Both the position numbers and the translations under genes were made by a program. The notes below the pieces were generated by a model. That model was not told the origin of the DNA. It did not search any database and saw nothing but the letters and a program-made list of their open reading frames with translations. From Actinomycetospora chiangmaiensis DSM 45062 (lineage in GTDB: Bacteria; Actinomycetota; Actinomycetes; Mycobacteriales; Pseudonocardiaceae), in contig NZ_KB903246.1 of the NCBI RefSeq assembly GCF_000379625.1, forward strand, positions 124,001 through 188,000: DNA of 64,000 nt. The letters run 5' to 3'. Every line of letters starts with the position of its first letter. The first letter of the stretch is position 1. This document shows, piece by piece, positions 51,977-60,579 of this stretch.

Positions 51977-53761
51977 CTACTGGCTGACCGCCCACTCGTT
52001 CGCGTGCAGCATCGCACCGAGGTTCGGCTGGTACCAGACGTTGTCGATCTTGTCCGTGTACCCGACGGTGTTGGGCTGGACGTAGAGCGGGATCGACGGG
52101 AGGTCCTGCGCCATCAGCTTGTCGGCCTGCTGCCACTGGGCGAGGTAGCCGTTCGGGTCGAGGTTCCCGGACGCCTGGGTCATGAGGGCGTCGAGCTGCG
52201 GGTTCGAGTAGCCCTGGTAGTTCTGCGAGCCACCGGTCTTGTAGATCGACTCGTGCGACGACGTGAACGGGTCGTTCTGCCAGGCGTAGAGCGCGACGTC
52301 GTAGTCACCGGCCCCGAGACGGGTGTCGAGGAAGTTCGGGTCGTTGTCGTCGACGATCTTGATGCCGGCCTGGCCGCACGCGGCCTGGATGAGCTGCACG
52401 GTCTGCACGCGCCGGGGCACGTTCGTGTGGCTGATGCGGAACTGCAGCGGCTTCCCGGCCTTCGCGAAGACGCCGTCCGGTCCCTTGACCCAGCCGTCCT
52501 GGGTGAGGGTCTGGGCGGACTGCTGGGCGTTCCCGGTCCCGATGAGCTGGGAGTAGGAGTCCTGATAGCCCTTCTGGGACGGCAGGAACATCAGGCTCTG
52601 CAGCGGCGCGGCGTCGGGCTGCACGCCCTTCACCAGCTTGTCGGTGATGTCCTGGCGCGGGACGCACTGGGCGAACGCGGTGCGGACGGCCTTGTCGGCG
52701 AACAGCGGGTTCTTGAAGTTCATGTCCAGGTGCTCGTAGGAGGCACCCGAGGTGGCCTGGAACTTCACGCCCTGCGCGGAGAGGCTGCGCAGCAGGTTCG
52801 CGGCGTTGACGTCCGGCTGGTTCGCCGTCACCTGGATCTCGTTGTTCTGCAGCGCCTGCGCGGCGGCCGTGGCGTCGGCGATGTTGCGGTAGGTGATCCG
52901 CTCCGGTCCGCCCGGGTTGCCCTTCCAGGCCGGGTTGCGGGTCATCGTCACCGACTGGTCCTGCACCCAGCTGTCGAGCTGGTACTGGGCCGACGCCGGC
53001 ATGACGGACTTGTCGAAGCCGTTCCAGCCGGTGTTCCAGAACTGGGTGATGCGGGCCAGCACGTCGGGCGGCGACTGCGGGTTGATCTGGCGGATGTCCG
53101 CCACCCCGGTCTTCTGCTCGAGGACGTGGGCCGGGAGCAGGTCACCGTTGTTCTGGCTGAACAGGCCGATGTAGTCGGCGAACGGCTGGGCGAACGTCGC
53201 CTGGAAGGTCGTGTCGTCCAGGCACTGCGCCTGGCCGATGTTGCCGTAGCCGTTCGAGCTCGCCGCCGTGAAGCCGGGGATCTTGCCGCTGCCGGCGAGG
53301 TAGGCGAGGTAGAAGTCCTTGCAGTTCCAGGGCTGGCCGTCCGACCAGGTGACCCCGGGCTTCGTCTTCCACTGCACGACCTGCGGGTTGGTCGAGACCT
53401 CGGTGATGCCGGCCATCATGTCGCCGTTGACCAGCGGGGTGCCGTCGTTGTCGAGGACGGTCGCCGAGGCGAGGACCGGGAGCGAGGCGTACAGGTTGTA
53501 GACCGTGTTGTTCGCCGCGGTGTCGTTGTTGTACGCCGTGTACGCGGTGTCGGCGGCGACGGTGACGGCGGGGCCCGACGGCACCTGGGGCGACACGTAG
53601 GTGTTGCCCTGCCGACCCTTCGCCTGGGGCGCAGTGGTGGAGCCGAAGTTGTTGTCGCCCCCGCCCCCGCCGCAGGCGGAGAGCACGAGCGCACCGGCGG
53701 CGACGAACGCCCCGGCAGCAATCCAGCGCGACCGACCGCGCCTGGTGAACCTGGTCACCAC
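51977..53761 (-). CDS. Peptide ABC transporter substrate-binding lipoprotein (OppA/DppA-like)
   Basis: 594 residues. The signal peptide has a basic start (MVTRFTRRGRSRW), a hydrophobic core and the lipobox LSAC with Cys30 as the lipidated residue. The family 5 solute-binding fold is visible in VVQWKTKPGVTWSDGQPWNC, FQATFAQPFADYIGLFSQNN, WKGNPGGPERITYRNIADAT, and VRTAFAQCVPRQDITDKLV. It sits outside the membrane and delivers peptides or related solutes. First gene of the transporter operon. Confidence 0.92.
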   Translation of the reverse strand: MVTRFTRRGRSRWIAAGAFVAAGALVLSACGGGGGDNNFGSTTAPQAKGRQGNTYVSPQVPSGPAVTVAADTAYTAYNNDTAANNTVYNLYASLPVLASATVLDNDGTPLVNGDMMAGITEVSTNPQVVQWKTKPGVTWSDGQPWNCKDFYLAYLAGSGKIPGFTAASSNGYGNIGQAQCLDDTTFQATFAQPFADYIGLFSQNNGDLLPAHVLEQKTGVADIRQINPQSPPDVLARITQFWNTGWNGFDKSVMPASAQYQLDSWVQDQSVTMTRNPAWKGNPGGPERITYRNIADATAAAQALQNNEIQVTANQPDVNAANLLRSLSAQGVKFQATSGASYEHLDMNFKNPLFADKAVRTAFAQCVPRQDITDKLVKGVQPDAAPLQSLMFLPSQKGYQDSYSQLIGTGNAQQSAQTLTQDGWVKGPDGVFAKAGKPLQFRISHTNVPRRVQTVQLIQAACGQAGIKIVDDNDPNFLDTRLGAGDYDVALYAWQNDPFTSSHESIYKTGGSQNYQGYSNPQLDALMTQASGNLDPNGYLAQWQQADKLMAQDLPSIPLYVQPNTVGYTDKIDNVWYQPNLGAMLHANEWAVSQ

Positions 53762-53911
53762 ACCTCCAGAAGACGTTTGACAGGCGGGATCGCCGCCGGG
53801 GGGAACCTAAGTGGTCCAGACCTGTTCCGCTACCCCAGGGTGTTGCCTCCGTGTCACGAGTTCGTCGCCCAGTGTCCGGTCGGGCACACTCGAACGGGGC
53901 ACGACCTCGGA
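53762..53911. other. 150-base gap between lpqW and the binding-protein gene
   Basis: The gap holds only a weak hairpin (AGTGTCC/GGGCACACT near 53872). The promoter of the transporter operon must lie here, but no clear -10 or -35 could be chosen. Confidence 0.35.
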
Positions 53912-55987
53912 CTAGTTGTTGGCGTCGCCGTTCGCCTGGGCCTGCCGGGCGGGGGGCGCCCACCGGTCCGCCGAGGCGAAGGGGCTTACGCCGAACGGCG
54001 GTACCATCGCGTCCGTCCGGGTCTGCGGGGCCACCAGCGTGGACGTCGCCTGGAAGAGCGGGACCAGCGGCGAGGCCCGCCAGAGCATCGGCTCGGCGAG
54101 CGCGAGCGCGGTGTCGGCGTCGATCGACCCGGAGGACGCGCCGTCGAGGATCGACTGCAGCGTCGGGTCGCAGTACCCGGTCACCGACAGCGCCTCGGAG
54201 GCCTCCGGCGTGCCCCGGGCCGCGAGCGGGGCGGCGGTCGTCGTGGTGGGCGCCTGCGGCGTCGACGTCGGTGCGGCGTTGGTGGTGGTCGGCGGCGGCA
54301 CCGGCGAGGTGGTCGGCGGGGCGGTCGCCGTCGTGGTGCGCGGGACGGCGGGCGACACCCCGGAGGTCGTCGGGGCCTGGCGGCCGGGGCAGCCGACGAT
54401 CGAGTCGAGCCCGGCGATCGGGTCGGGCCCGACGGGCAGCGCGAGCACGGTGAGGTCGGCGACCGCCATGTCGGAGGGCGACTTCGGGATCGGCGGGACC
54501 GAGGTGGTGGTCCCCGCCGCGGACGTCGTCGTGGACGGGGTCGTGGACGACGGCGGCGGCGAGGTCGTCGTCGTCCCCGGGACGGCCGAGGAGGTCAGCG
54601 GCCCGGGCACGGACGGGGTCGCCACCACCGACGGCGTGTCCGACGGGATCGGACCCCGGCCGGGCGGGAAGGGGTTGGCCCCGGCGTCCGCGACGACCGT
54701 CGTCCCGATCCCGGCGGCGTTCAGCTGCGCGGCGACGGTGGTGAGGAGCCGACCGAACGGAGAGGCCTGCGACGGGGCGGCGAGGCGCAGCCGCAACGGG
54801 GAGCCGTCGCGCGTCCACCGGCCGTCGGGGCCCACCAGGTAGCCGGCCTCGGCGAGCAGCCGCGTCGCCGCCGCCCGGTCCGGGGCGCGGGCCGGGGCGT
54901 CGGCGGTGATCGTCGGCCGGTAGCCGGGCTCGCTCGGCGCCGTCGCGTAGGCGTCGGCCCGCAGGGCGGTGCCGGGCCCGCCGTTCGCGCCGGCGGCGAT
55001 CAGGGCGTCACGGTCCAGGAGCGAGACGACGGCCCGCCGCACCCGGGGATCCGCCAGCGGGCCGTCGTCGGAGCGCAGCGCGAGCTGCACGAGCTGCGCC
55101 TCGGGCACCGTGCGGACGGCCAGCGGGCCGGCCGGGCCGGGCGCGGCGGCGGCGAGCGCGTTCAGGGCCGCGAGGTCGTCGCCGTCGGCGCGGAACTGGG
55201 TGGCCTGCACGTCCCCGGTGCGCACCCGGTCGATCAGCGAGGCGTGGTCGGCGGCCTGCAGCACGATCTGGTCCGGCACCCCCGGGGTGCCCCAGTAGAC
55301 GCTGTTGCGGACCAGGGTCACCTGGCCGCGGATGCGGTCGACGAGCCGGATCGCGTAGGGCCCGCCGGAGACCGGGATGCTGTCCTGCAGAGCGCCGCCC
55401 CAGGACCCCGGCGCGTCCTTCAGCAGGTGGGCGGGGAGCAGCGAGTCGAACAGCGTCGGCCACGCCGGGTACGGCCGGTCGAACACCACGTCGACGGCCT
55501 TGCCGCCCGCCCGCGACCGGACGTCGGAGATCGCCCGGTACCCGGCCGCGTCGACCACCGCGGGCTGCGAGCGCATCTGTTGCCACAGGTAGACGAAGTC
55601 CTCGGCCGCGATCGGGGCGTTGTCGCTCCACGCCGCGGCGGGGGTGATCTCGTAGGAGACGGTGTAGGGGCGGGTCGACGTGACCCGCGCCGAGGTCACC
55701 ACGGTCGGGTCCGGTCGGCGCACCCCGTCGGGCCCGACGCGGAAGGCGCTGGGCAGGACCAGGGACGCCGTGGCGCGGCTCGTCGGCGTGAGGTCGGCGA
55801 TGCGGTGCGGGTTGAACCCGATCCCGAGGTCGTCGACGCCGATGCGCAGCTGCGTCGGGTCCGGCTCGAGCTGCGGCCGCGGTCGCACCGCCGTCGTCGG
55901 CGCCTGGCCGACCACCGGCGGGGGCGACGACGAGCACCCGGCCAGCACCAGCAGACCGGCGAGCACGGCGACCAGGAGAGCTCTCAT
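53912..55987 (-). CDS. lpqW: LpqW-like lipoprotein with Thr/Pro/Ser-rich inserts
   Basis: 691 residues from ATG 55987. Signal peptide MRALLVAVLAGLLVLAGC with lipidated Cys18. It is homologous to solute-binding family 5 (PDPTVVTSARVTSTRPYTVS, ITPAAAWSDNAPIAAEDFVY, SGGPYAIRLVDRIRGQVTLV). In mycobacteria LpqW has no transporter partner and modulates mannosylated glycolipid synthesis; the position near mshB fits that locus. Two low-complexity stretches rich in Thr, Pro and Ser (about residues 442-500 and 545-596) interrupt the C-terminal half and may be glycosylated. It could still be a binding protein serving the adjacent ABC transporter. Confidence 0.8.
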   Translation of the reverse strand: MRALLVAVLAGLLVLAGCSSSPPPVVGQAPTTAVRPRPQLEPDPTQLRIGVDDLGIGFNPHRIADLTPTSRATASLVLPSAFRVGPDGVRRPDPTVVTSARVTSTRPYTVSYEITPAAAWSDNAPIAAEDFVYLWQQMRSQPAVVDAAGYRAISDVRSRAGGKAVDVVFDRPYPAWPTLFDSLLPAHLLKDAPGSWGGALQDSIPVSGGPYAIRLVDRIRGQVTLVRNSVYWGTPGVPDQIVLQAADHASLIDRVRTGDVQATQFRADGDDLAALNALAAAAPGPAGPLAVRTVPEAQLVQLALRSDDGPLADPRVRRAVVSLLDRDALIAAGANGGPGTALRADAYATAPSEPGYRPTITADAPARAPDRAAATRLLAEAGYLVGPDGRWTRDGSPLRLRLAAPSQASPFGRLLTTVAAQLNAAGIGTTVVADAGANPFPPGRGPIPSDTPSVVATPSVPGPLTSSAVPGTTTTSPPPSSTTPSTTTSAAGTTTSVPPIPKSPSDMAVADLTVLALPVGPDPIAGLDSIVGCPGRQAPTTSGVSPAVPRTTTATAPPTTSPVPPPTTTNAAPTSTPQAPTTTTAAPLAARGTPEASEALSVTGYCDPTLQSILDGASSGSIDADTALALAEPMLWRASPLVPLFQATSTLVAPQTRTDAMVPPFGVSPFASADRWAPPARQAQANGDANN

Positions 55988-56131
55988 GACGGGGCGGTGA
56001 GCAGTGCCTCTCGGACTCGGCGAGCGGAGCGACGGGCCCTCGGGAGGCGTCCGGTCCCGGGGGCGAGACATCGTGACACGCGACCCTGTCTGACCCGCGT
56101 TCGGCCCTTTCCCGCGAGCAGTCGATCAGGT

Positions 56132-56137
56132 TAGCCT
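56132..56137 (+). promoter_or_regulatory. -10 element of the leaderless gene at 56144
   Basis: TAGCCT ends 6 bases before ATG 56144; no Shine-Dalgarno sequence is present. Confidence 0.5.
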
Positions 56138-56143
56138 CACCTC

Positions 56144-56419
56144 ATGGGGAAGGCTGCTGCGTCGTCGTGGGTGGACGCCCTCGCGCGTCTGCGGCCCCGG
56201 GACCGGGTCGCCGCCGGTCCGCCGCCCCGCCCCGTCGCGGTCGACCCGGTGCAGGCCTGCGCGATCACCGGCGCGAAGCGGGCGAAGAAGAAGTGCTGCC
56301 GGTCCACCCCGCGCTGCAAGGGCTGCCCGGTGGTGCTCATGCGCGCGGCCCGCGCCGCCGAGTCCGGGCTCACCGGCAAGGACCTGGCGAAGGCCGTCAA
56401 GCGCGCCCGCGCGGCCTGA
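56144..56419 (+). CDS. Small conserved cysteine-cluster protein
   Basis: 91 residues from ATG 56144, leaderless. The centre is basic and Cys-rich: KRAKKKCCRSTPRCKGCPVV, with an additional Cys in QACAITG upstream, so five cysteines could bind zinc or an Fe-S cluster. The C-terminus is a basic helix (LTGKDLAKAVKRARAA). Similar short CC-x5-C-x2-C proteins occur in other actinobacteria, as far as I recall; no function is known. It is convergent with the Nudix gene. Confidence 0.65.
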   Translation: MGKAAASSWVDALARLRPRDRVAAGPPPRPVAVDPVQACAITGAKRAKKKCCRSTPRCKGCPVVLMRAARAAESGLTGKDLAKAVKRARAA

Positions 56420-56427
56420 CCCGGCCC

Positions 56428-56859
56428 TCAGCTCTCCAGCGCCGCCCGCAGGGCCGGCAGCAGCACCTCGTCGGCCGGGAGCCACGCGATGCCGTCGAGC
56501 TCGTCGGCGCGCACCCACCGCAGCGCCAGGTGCTCCAGCGCGACGGGTTCGGCCCCGTTGGCCGGCCGGCACCGGTAGAAGCGGAGCACCAGCGACTCGC
56601 CCGAGCGCCCCGTCACCGGCACGTCCGGCCCGAGCCGCTCCTCGACGACGACGGCGTACGCGAGCTCCTCGCGCAGCTCCCGCACGAGGGCGTCGGCCTC
56701 GGACTCGCCGTCCTCGACGGAGCCGCCGGGCAGCTCCCAGCGCCCCCGCATGTCCGGGGGTTCGGCCCGCTGCGCCACGAGCAGCCGGCCGCCGCGCACC
56801 ACCGCGGCGCCCACCACGATCTTCACGTCCGTTCCCCCGTCGTCGGCGATCACGTGCAT
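56428..56859 (-). CDS. mutT2: Nudix hydrolase, MutT2-like
   Basis: 143 residues from ATG 56859, with GGGAGG upstream; ATG 56862 and GTG 56826 are alternatives. The Nudix box is GGSVEDGESEADALVRELRE followed by EL, and it is preceded by VGAAVVRGGRLLVAQRAEP, as in mycobacterial MutT2, which hydrolyses oxidised dNTPs and dCTP-type nucleotides. The 11-base spacing to the divergent pterin dehydratase gene is the mycobacterial arrangement (from memory). Confidence 0.82.
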   Translation of the reverse strand: MHVIADDGGTDVKIVVGAAVVRGGRLLVAQRAEPPDMRGRWELPGGSVEDGESEADALVRELREELAYAVVVEERLGPDVPVTGRSGESLVLRFYRCRPANGAEPVALEHLALRWVRADELDGIAWLPADEVLLPALRAALES

Positions 56860-56870
56860 CATGACCTCCC

Positions 56871-57164
56871 ATGGCCGACCTGCTCTCGGACGACGCCGTC
56901 GCGACCGCTCTTTCCGACCTGCCGGGCTGGGAACGGGACGGGGATTCCCTCGTCCGGACGGCGCAGCTGCCGGGCTTCCTCGACGCCATCGCCGTCGTCG
57001 ACGCGGTCGCGCAGGAGGCCGAGGCCGCGGACCACCACCCGGACATCGACATCCGGTACTCCACGCTGACGTTCCGGCTCTCGACGCACTCCGAGGGCGG
57101 GCTCACCGCCAAGGACCCCGACCTCGCGGCGAAGATCTCGGCCGCCATCGACGCGCACTCCTGA
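56871..57164 (+). CDS. Pterin-4a-carbinolamine dehydratase
   Basis: 97 residues from ATG 56871. The signature EAADHHPDIDIRYSTLTFRL, then THSEGGLTAKD, contains the active-site histidines and the strand of the PCD/DCoH fold. It dehydrates 4a-hydroxytetrahydropterins. No aromatic hydroxylase is in the window, so its partner is unknown; in many bacteria it also supports molybdopterin or folate chemistry. The next gene starts just after its stop. Confidence 0.9.
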   Translation: MADLLSDDAVATALSDLPGWERDGDSLVRTAQLPGFLDAIAVVDAVAQEAEAADHHPDIDIRYSTLTFRLSTHSEGGLTAKDPDLAAKISAAIDAHS

Positions 57165-57168
57165 CCCG

Positions 57169-58323
57169 CTGCGCAGCGCCCCCTTCCTCGCCGTCCTCGC
57201 GGCGACCCTCGCGACGTTCGGCGGCTACGCGCTGCTGCTGCCGGTGCTGCCGCTGTGGGCCTCCGACGGCGGGGTCGGCCCGGGTCTCGCCGGGGCGGTC
57301 ACCGGCGTCTTCATGGCGGCGACCGTGCTGTCCCAGCTCGGCGTGCCGGCCCTGCTGCGCGCGGTCGGGCACCGTGCGGCCCTCGCCCTCGCCGCGCTGG
57401 GCCTCGGCGTCCCGGCCGCGCTGCTGCCGCTGAGCTCCTCGCTCGCGCTGCTCGTGCCCGTCGCCGTCGTGCGCGGGATCGGCTTCGGCGTGCTCACGGT
57501 GACCGGTGCCGCCCTCGTCTCCGACCTCGTCCCGCCGCGGATCCGCGGCCGCGCCACGGGGGTGTACGGCATCGCGATCGGCCTCCCGCAGCTCGTGCTC
57601 CTCACCGGCGGCGTCTGGGCGTGGACGCACCTGGGCCCCACCCCCGTCCTCCTCCTCGGCGCGGCACTGCCGCTCCTCGCCCTGCCCGCGACGCTGCTGC
57701 TCCCCCGCCGGGTCCTTCCCGACGACCGGTCGGGGCCGGTCGCGCACGGACGGGCGCTCCACGTCCGCACGGTCGCCGGGCCGTGGGTCGTGATGCTCGT
57801 CTGCGCGGCGAGCGCCGGCGGGGTGATCACGGTGCTCCCGCTCGTCGGAGCGGCGGCGAGCGGCACGGCCGCGGTCTCGCTGTTCGCGCTCACGCTTGCC
57901 CAGCTCGTCGGGCGGGCCGTGTCCGGCGAACTCGGCGACCGGTTCCGGCTCGCCGGCCGCATCACCCGGCCCGCCCTCGTGGTCACCGCCCTCGGCGCGG
58001 CCGTCGCGGCGTGGGGGCTGCTCGCCGGCGGCGCACCCGTCGTCGTGACCGGGGCCGGGCTCGTCGGGCTGGGATTCGGCGCCGTGCAGAACGACACGCT
58101 GGTCACGCTGTTCGACCGCGCCGGACCCGGCCGCTCCGGCACCGCCAGCAGCGTGTGGAACACGGCGTACGACGCGGGCACGGGCATCGGCGCCACGGCA
58201 CTGGCGGCGGTGCTCGGCGCGTCGGGGGCGCCCTGGTCGTTCGCGGTCGCGGCGCTGGCCTGCACGGTCGCGCTCGGAGCAACGTGGCGGCGCTCGGCGA
58301 CCGGCGATGCGACGGTCGGGTGA
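57169..58323 (+). CDS. MFS transporter lacking a standard start codon
   Basis: 384 residues if CTG 57169 is used, 4 bases after the previous stop. The frame is open from 57070, yet no ATG, GTG or TTG occurs before GTG 57244. Starting at 57244 would remove the first membrane helix, which is clearly present (FLAVLAATLATFGGYALLLP). Later helices and loops are normal MFS, for example VRGIGFGVLTVTGAALVSDL, PPRIRGRATGVYGIAIGLPQ and GRSGTASSVWNTAYDAGTGI. Probably an efflux permease of unknown substrate. The unusual start may also reflect a sequencing error. Confidence 0.78.
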   Translation: MRSAPFLAVLAATLATFGGYALLLPVLPLWASDGGVGPGLAGAVTGVFMAATVLSQLGVPALLRAVGHRAALALAALGLGVPAALLPLSSSLALLVPVAVVRGIGFGVLTVTGAALVSDLVPPRIRGRATGVYGIAIGLPQLVLLTGGVWAWTHLGPTPVLLLGAALPLLALPATLLLPRRVLPDDRSGPVAHGRALHVRTVAGPWVVMLVCAASAGGVITVLPLVGAAASGTAAVSLFALTLAQLVGRAVSGELGDRFRLAGRITRPALVVTALGAAVAAWGLLAGGAPVVVTGAGLVGLGFGAVQNDTLVTLFDRAGPGRSGTASSVWNTAYDAGTGIGATALAAVLGASGAPWSFAVAALACTVALGATWRRSATGDATVG

Positions 58324-58384
58324 ACCCGGGCCGTCGACGCCCGTCACCGCTAATACCGCGCGCGACCGGCCCGACAACGGAGTC

Positions 58385-58840
58385 ATGCGCCGGATGCTGC
58401 TCGCCGTCGCCGGTGGCGCTCTCGCGATGATGCTCGTGGCGCAGGTGGCGACCGTGCTCACGCGCGTCGCCGAGGACGCCGACGCGGCGGTGCCGGCGAC
58501 GACCGCCCCGGCCGTCGTCGCCCCGTCCACCGTGCTCGCGCCGCTCGCGGTGGTGGGCCCGGCTGCCGGCACGACCACCCCGGCGCCCCTGCCGCCGCCG
58601 GTGCCGGCGGTCCGGCCGACGGCCCCGGCGGCGACCTCCGGCAACGGCCCCGTCGTCCCGGAGGCCGCTCCCGCCCCGATGCCCGGCGCCCGCGCCGCGG
58701 CGCCGCGCAACCCGTCGTCGGGAACGGCGGCGTCTCCCCCGGTGAGCGCGGCTCCGGGTGCCGCGTCCCCGGCTCCGCGGGAGCCGGTGGCGCGGGTGTG
58801 CCTGCAGGTCGTCGCCGGGACGTGCGTGCGGCTCGGCTGA
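58385..58840 (+). CDS. Small secreted or membrane-anchored Ala/Pro-rich protein
   Basis: 151 residues from ATG 58385. It starts with a signal-anchor (MRRMLLAVAGGALAMMLVAQ), followed by about 110 residues of Ala, Pro, Thr and Val with no domain (disordered), and ends in a conserved-looking short tail ARVCLQVVAGTCVRLG with two cysteines that may form a disulfide outside the cell. No family is recognised. One dispersed 13-mer is at 58711 in the disordered region. Confidence 0.55.
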   Translation: MRRMLLAVAGGALAMMLVAQVATVLTRVAEDADAAVPATTAPAVVAPSTVLAPLAVVGPAAGTTTPAPLPPPVPAVRPTAPAATSGNGPVVPEAAPAPMPGARAAAPRNPSSGTAASPPVSAAPGAASPAPREPVARVCLQVVAGTCVRLG

Positions 58841-58842
58841 GG

Positions 58843-59457
58843 TCAGCCGGCGGCGGCCGGGGCGGCGATCTCCGTCCGGGCCCCGCGCAGCGAGGCGAGG
58901 CAGTCGTCGAGCAGGGCCAGCATCATCGCGTCCCGACCCGCCCCGTCGAGACCCGCGGCGCGGGCGGCGACGAGCAGGTGGGCGCAGGCGTGGTTGACCG
59001 GCCCGACGTGGAGCAGCGTCGCGACGCGACCACCCCCGCCGTCGCCGGCGTCCTGCCCGGCCGCGCGTCGGGCGGCGGCCCGCTCCTGCGCGGCGGACAC
59101 CCGGCGGACCAGCCGGGTGAAGAAGCGGTTGCCGGGGTCGAGCGCGAGCCCGGCGCGGGCCACGGCGGCCAGGACCAGCGGGCGCACGGGCCCGTCGGTC
59201 CCGCGGCCGGCCCCGACCAGGTCCACCGCGCGGAGCCCGAGTCGCTGACGCACCTCGTGGGAGACGGCGTCGTTGACCTGCCAGGCGAGCGCGGCGACCG
59301 CCGGGTGCGTGCAGGCGGGTCGATCGGTGAAGCGTTCGCCGGCCAGCACGGAGACGTACTCCATGACGCAGCTCCCGGAGCGGGCGTCGCGATGGGCGCC
59401 GGCCTCCAGCACGGGGAGCCCCTCGGGCGTGGCGGACGACGGCTGCGTGTTCGGCAT
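58843..59457 (-). CDS. Conserved hypothetical protein
   Basis: 204 residues from ATG 59457, with AGGGGG 6 bases upstream; an upstream GTG is possible. An all-helical cytosolic protein is predicted. The most specific segment is GSCVMEYVSVLAGERFTDRP followed by ACTHPAVAALAWQVND, where Cys and His residues could bind a metal. I do not recognise the family with certainty. It ends 2 bases from the stop of the convergent secreted protein, and the GPP34 gene lies upstream on the same strand. Confidence 0.6.
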   Translation of the reverse strand: MPNTQPSSATPEGLPVLEAGAHRDARSGSCVMEYVSVLAGERFTDRPACTHPAVAALAWQVNDAVSHEVRQRLGLRAVDLVGAGRGTDGPVRPLVLAAVARAGLALDPGNRFFTRLVRRVSAAQERAAARRAAGQDAGDGGGGRVATLLHVGPVNHACAHLLVAARAAGLDGAGRDAMMLALLDDCLASLRGARTEIAAPAAAG

Positions 59458-59568
59458 GGGCTGCCCCCTGGAGGAACGCTGCGCGTGGAACTCCACGAGA
59501 CTAGACCGCCGAGGCCCCGATCGGGACCCCTCGTCGATCCGACCTCGGAGGACGTGCTAGCGGACGGG

Positions 59569-60276
59569 TCAGCCGCCGGAGCTGAGGACCTCGGTGGCCG
59601 TCAGCGCGGCGAGCACCGTCTGCACCGTCGGGCTCACGAGCCGGACGATGTCCTGGTCGATCCCCGGCCGGACGAAGCGTCCCGCGGCGATCGCGCGGGC
59701 CCGTCCACCGGCGGCGGGCACGTCGAGCGGGTGCAGCGCCCGGACCCGGCGCCCGTGGTGGAGCAGGACGACCACCATCGCGGTGTCCTCGTCGGGCTCG
59801 GCGCCGTCGAGCACCTGGCGGACGACGCTGCGGTCGTGGTGCAGCGCGTTCGTCTCGTGCACGCGCAGGGCGGAACCGAACACCGGCATTGCGAGGTAGC
59901 CGAACACCCGGCGCGGCTCGCGGTGGGCGAGGCCGCGCTCGACGAGCCGGTCCATGGTGCGGCGGATCATCTGGGCGCCGCGGGGGCCGGTGACCGCGTG
60001 CCCGAGGTCGCTCTTGTGCCCGCCCGGGCGGAGCAGGCCATCGGCGACCCAGCACAGCAGCGGGTCGGTCGGCTCGACGGGCCCGCGGCGGTAGGTGGAC
60101 CCGGCGTCGAGCAGGGAGGCGTCGAGCAACAGCTCGACCATCGCGGCGGCGACGAGCAGCCCCGCCGGCTCGGTGAGGCTCGAGACCGGACGTCCGTCCT
60201 CGTCGCCGAGCACCCACGCGATGCGCTCGGGCAGGGTCAGTTCCCGGGTGGGGGCCGACCATCGTTCGGAACGCAC
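59569..60276 (-). CDS. GPP34-family (Golgi phosphoprotein 3-like) protein
   Basis: 235 residues from GTG 60276; TACGCT on this strand ends 7 bases before it, so it is probably leaderless (GTG 60294 is the alternative). The GPP34 pattern is TRELTLPERIAWVLGDEDGR, MVELLLDASLLDA, TDPLLCWVADGL, IRRTMDRLVERGLAHREPRR and FGYLAMPVF. In eukaryotes the fold binds phosphoinositide at the Golgi; bacterial members are uncharacterised, and membrane association is plausible. Confidence 0.78.
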   Translation of the reverse strand: MRSERWSAPTRELTLPERIAWVLGDEDGRPVSSLTEPAGLLVAAAMVELLLDASLLDAGSTYRRGPVEPTDPLLCWVADGLLRPGGHKSDLGHAVTGPRGAQMIRRTMDRLVERGLAHREPRRVFGYLAMPVFGSALRVHETNALHHDRSVVRQVLDGAEPDEDTAMVVVLLHHGRRVRALHPLDVPAAGGRARAIAAGRFVRPGIDQDIVRLVSPTVQTVLAALTATEVLSSGG

Positions 60277-60579
60277 GGCGGACAGCGTAGGCACACGACC
60301 CGAGGAGATCTCACCCGGTCGGGCGCCCGGATCGACCGCTCGCCCTCACCGATCGTCGATCTTCGGCCCCGCCGACCGGTCGTCGCACCGGAGGGACCAC
60401 CCGTCCGCGCCGCTCCGGCGACACGCCGAGATCAGAATGTCAGGTCCCGGATCGCCGCCGCGGCGGCGGCGAGGACCCGTCGTCGGGAAACCGTGATGAC
60501 CGGGATGCCGTGTCCCCGATTCGGGTGACTGACCGCACAGGAGGAAATCGGTTGTGCACAATGAGGGTTTCCTGCCGAC
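60277..60579. other. 303-base intergenic region upstream of the PEP-mutase/isocitrate-lyase gene
   Basis: It contains the leaderless promoter of the GPP34 gene (TACGCT, minus, 60289-60284), a dispersed 13-mer at 60476-60488, and, at its right end, the leader ORF described separately. I see no other gene or RNA. Confidence 0.5.
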
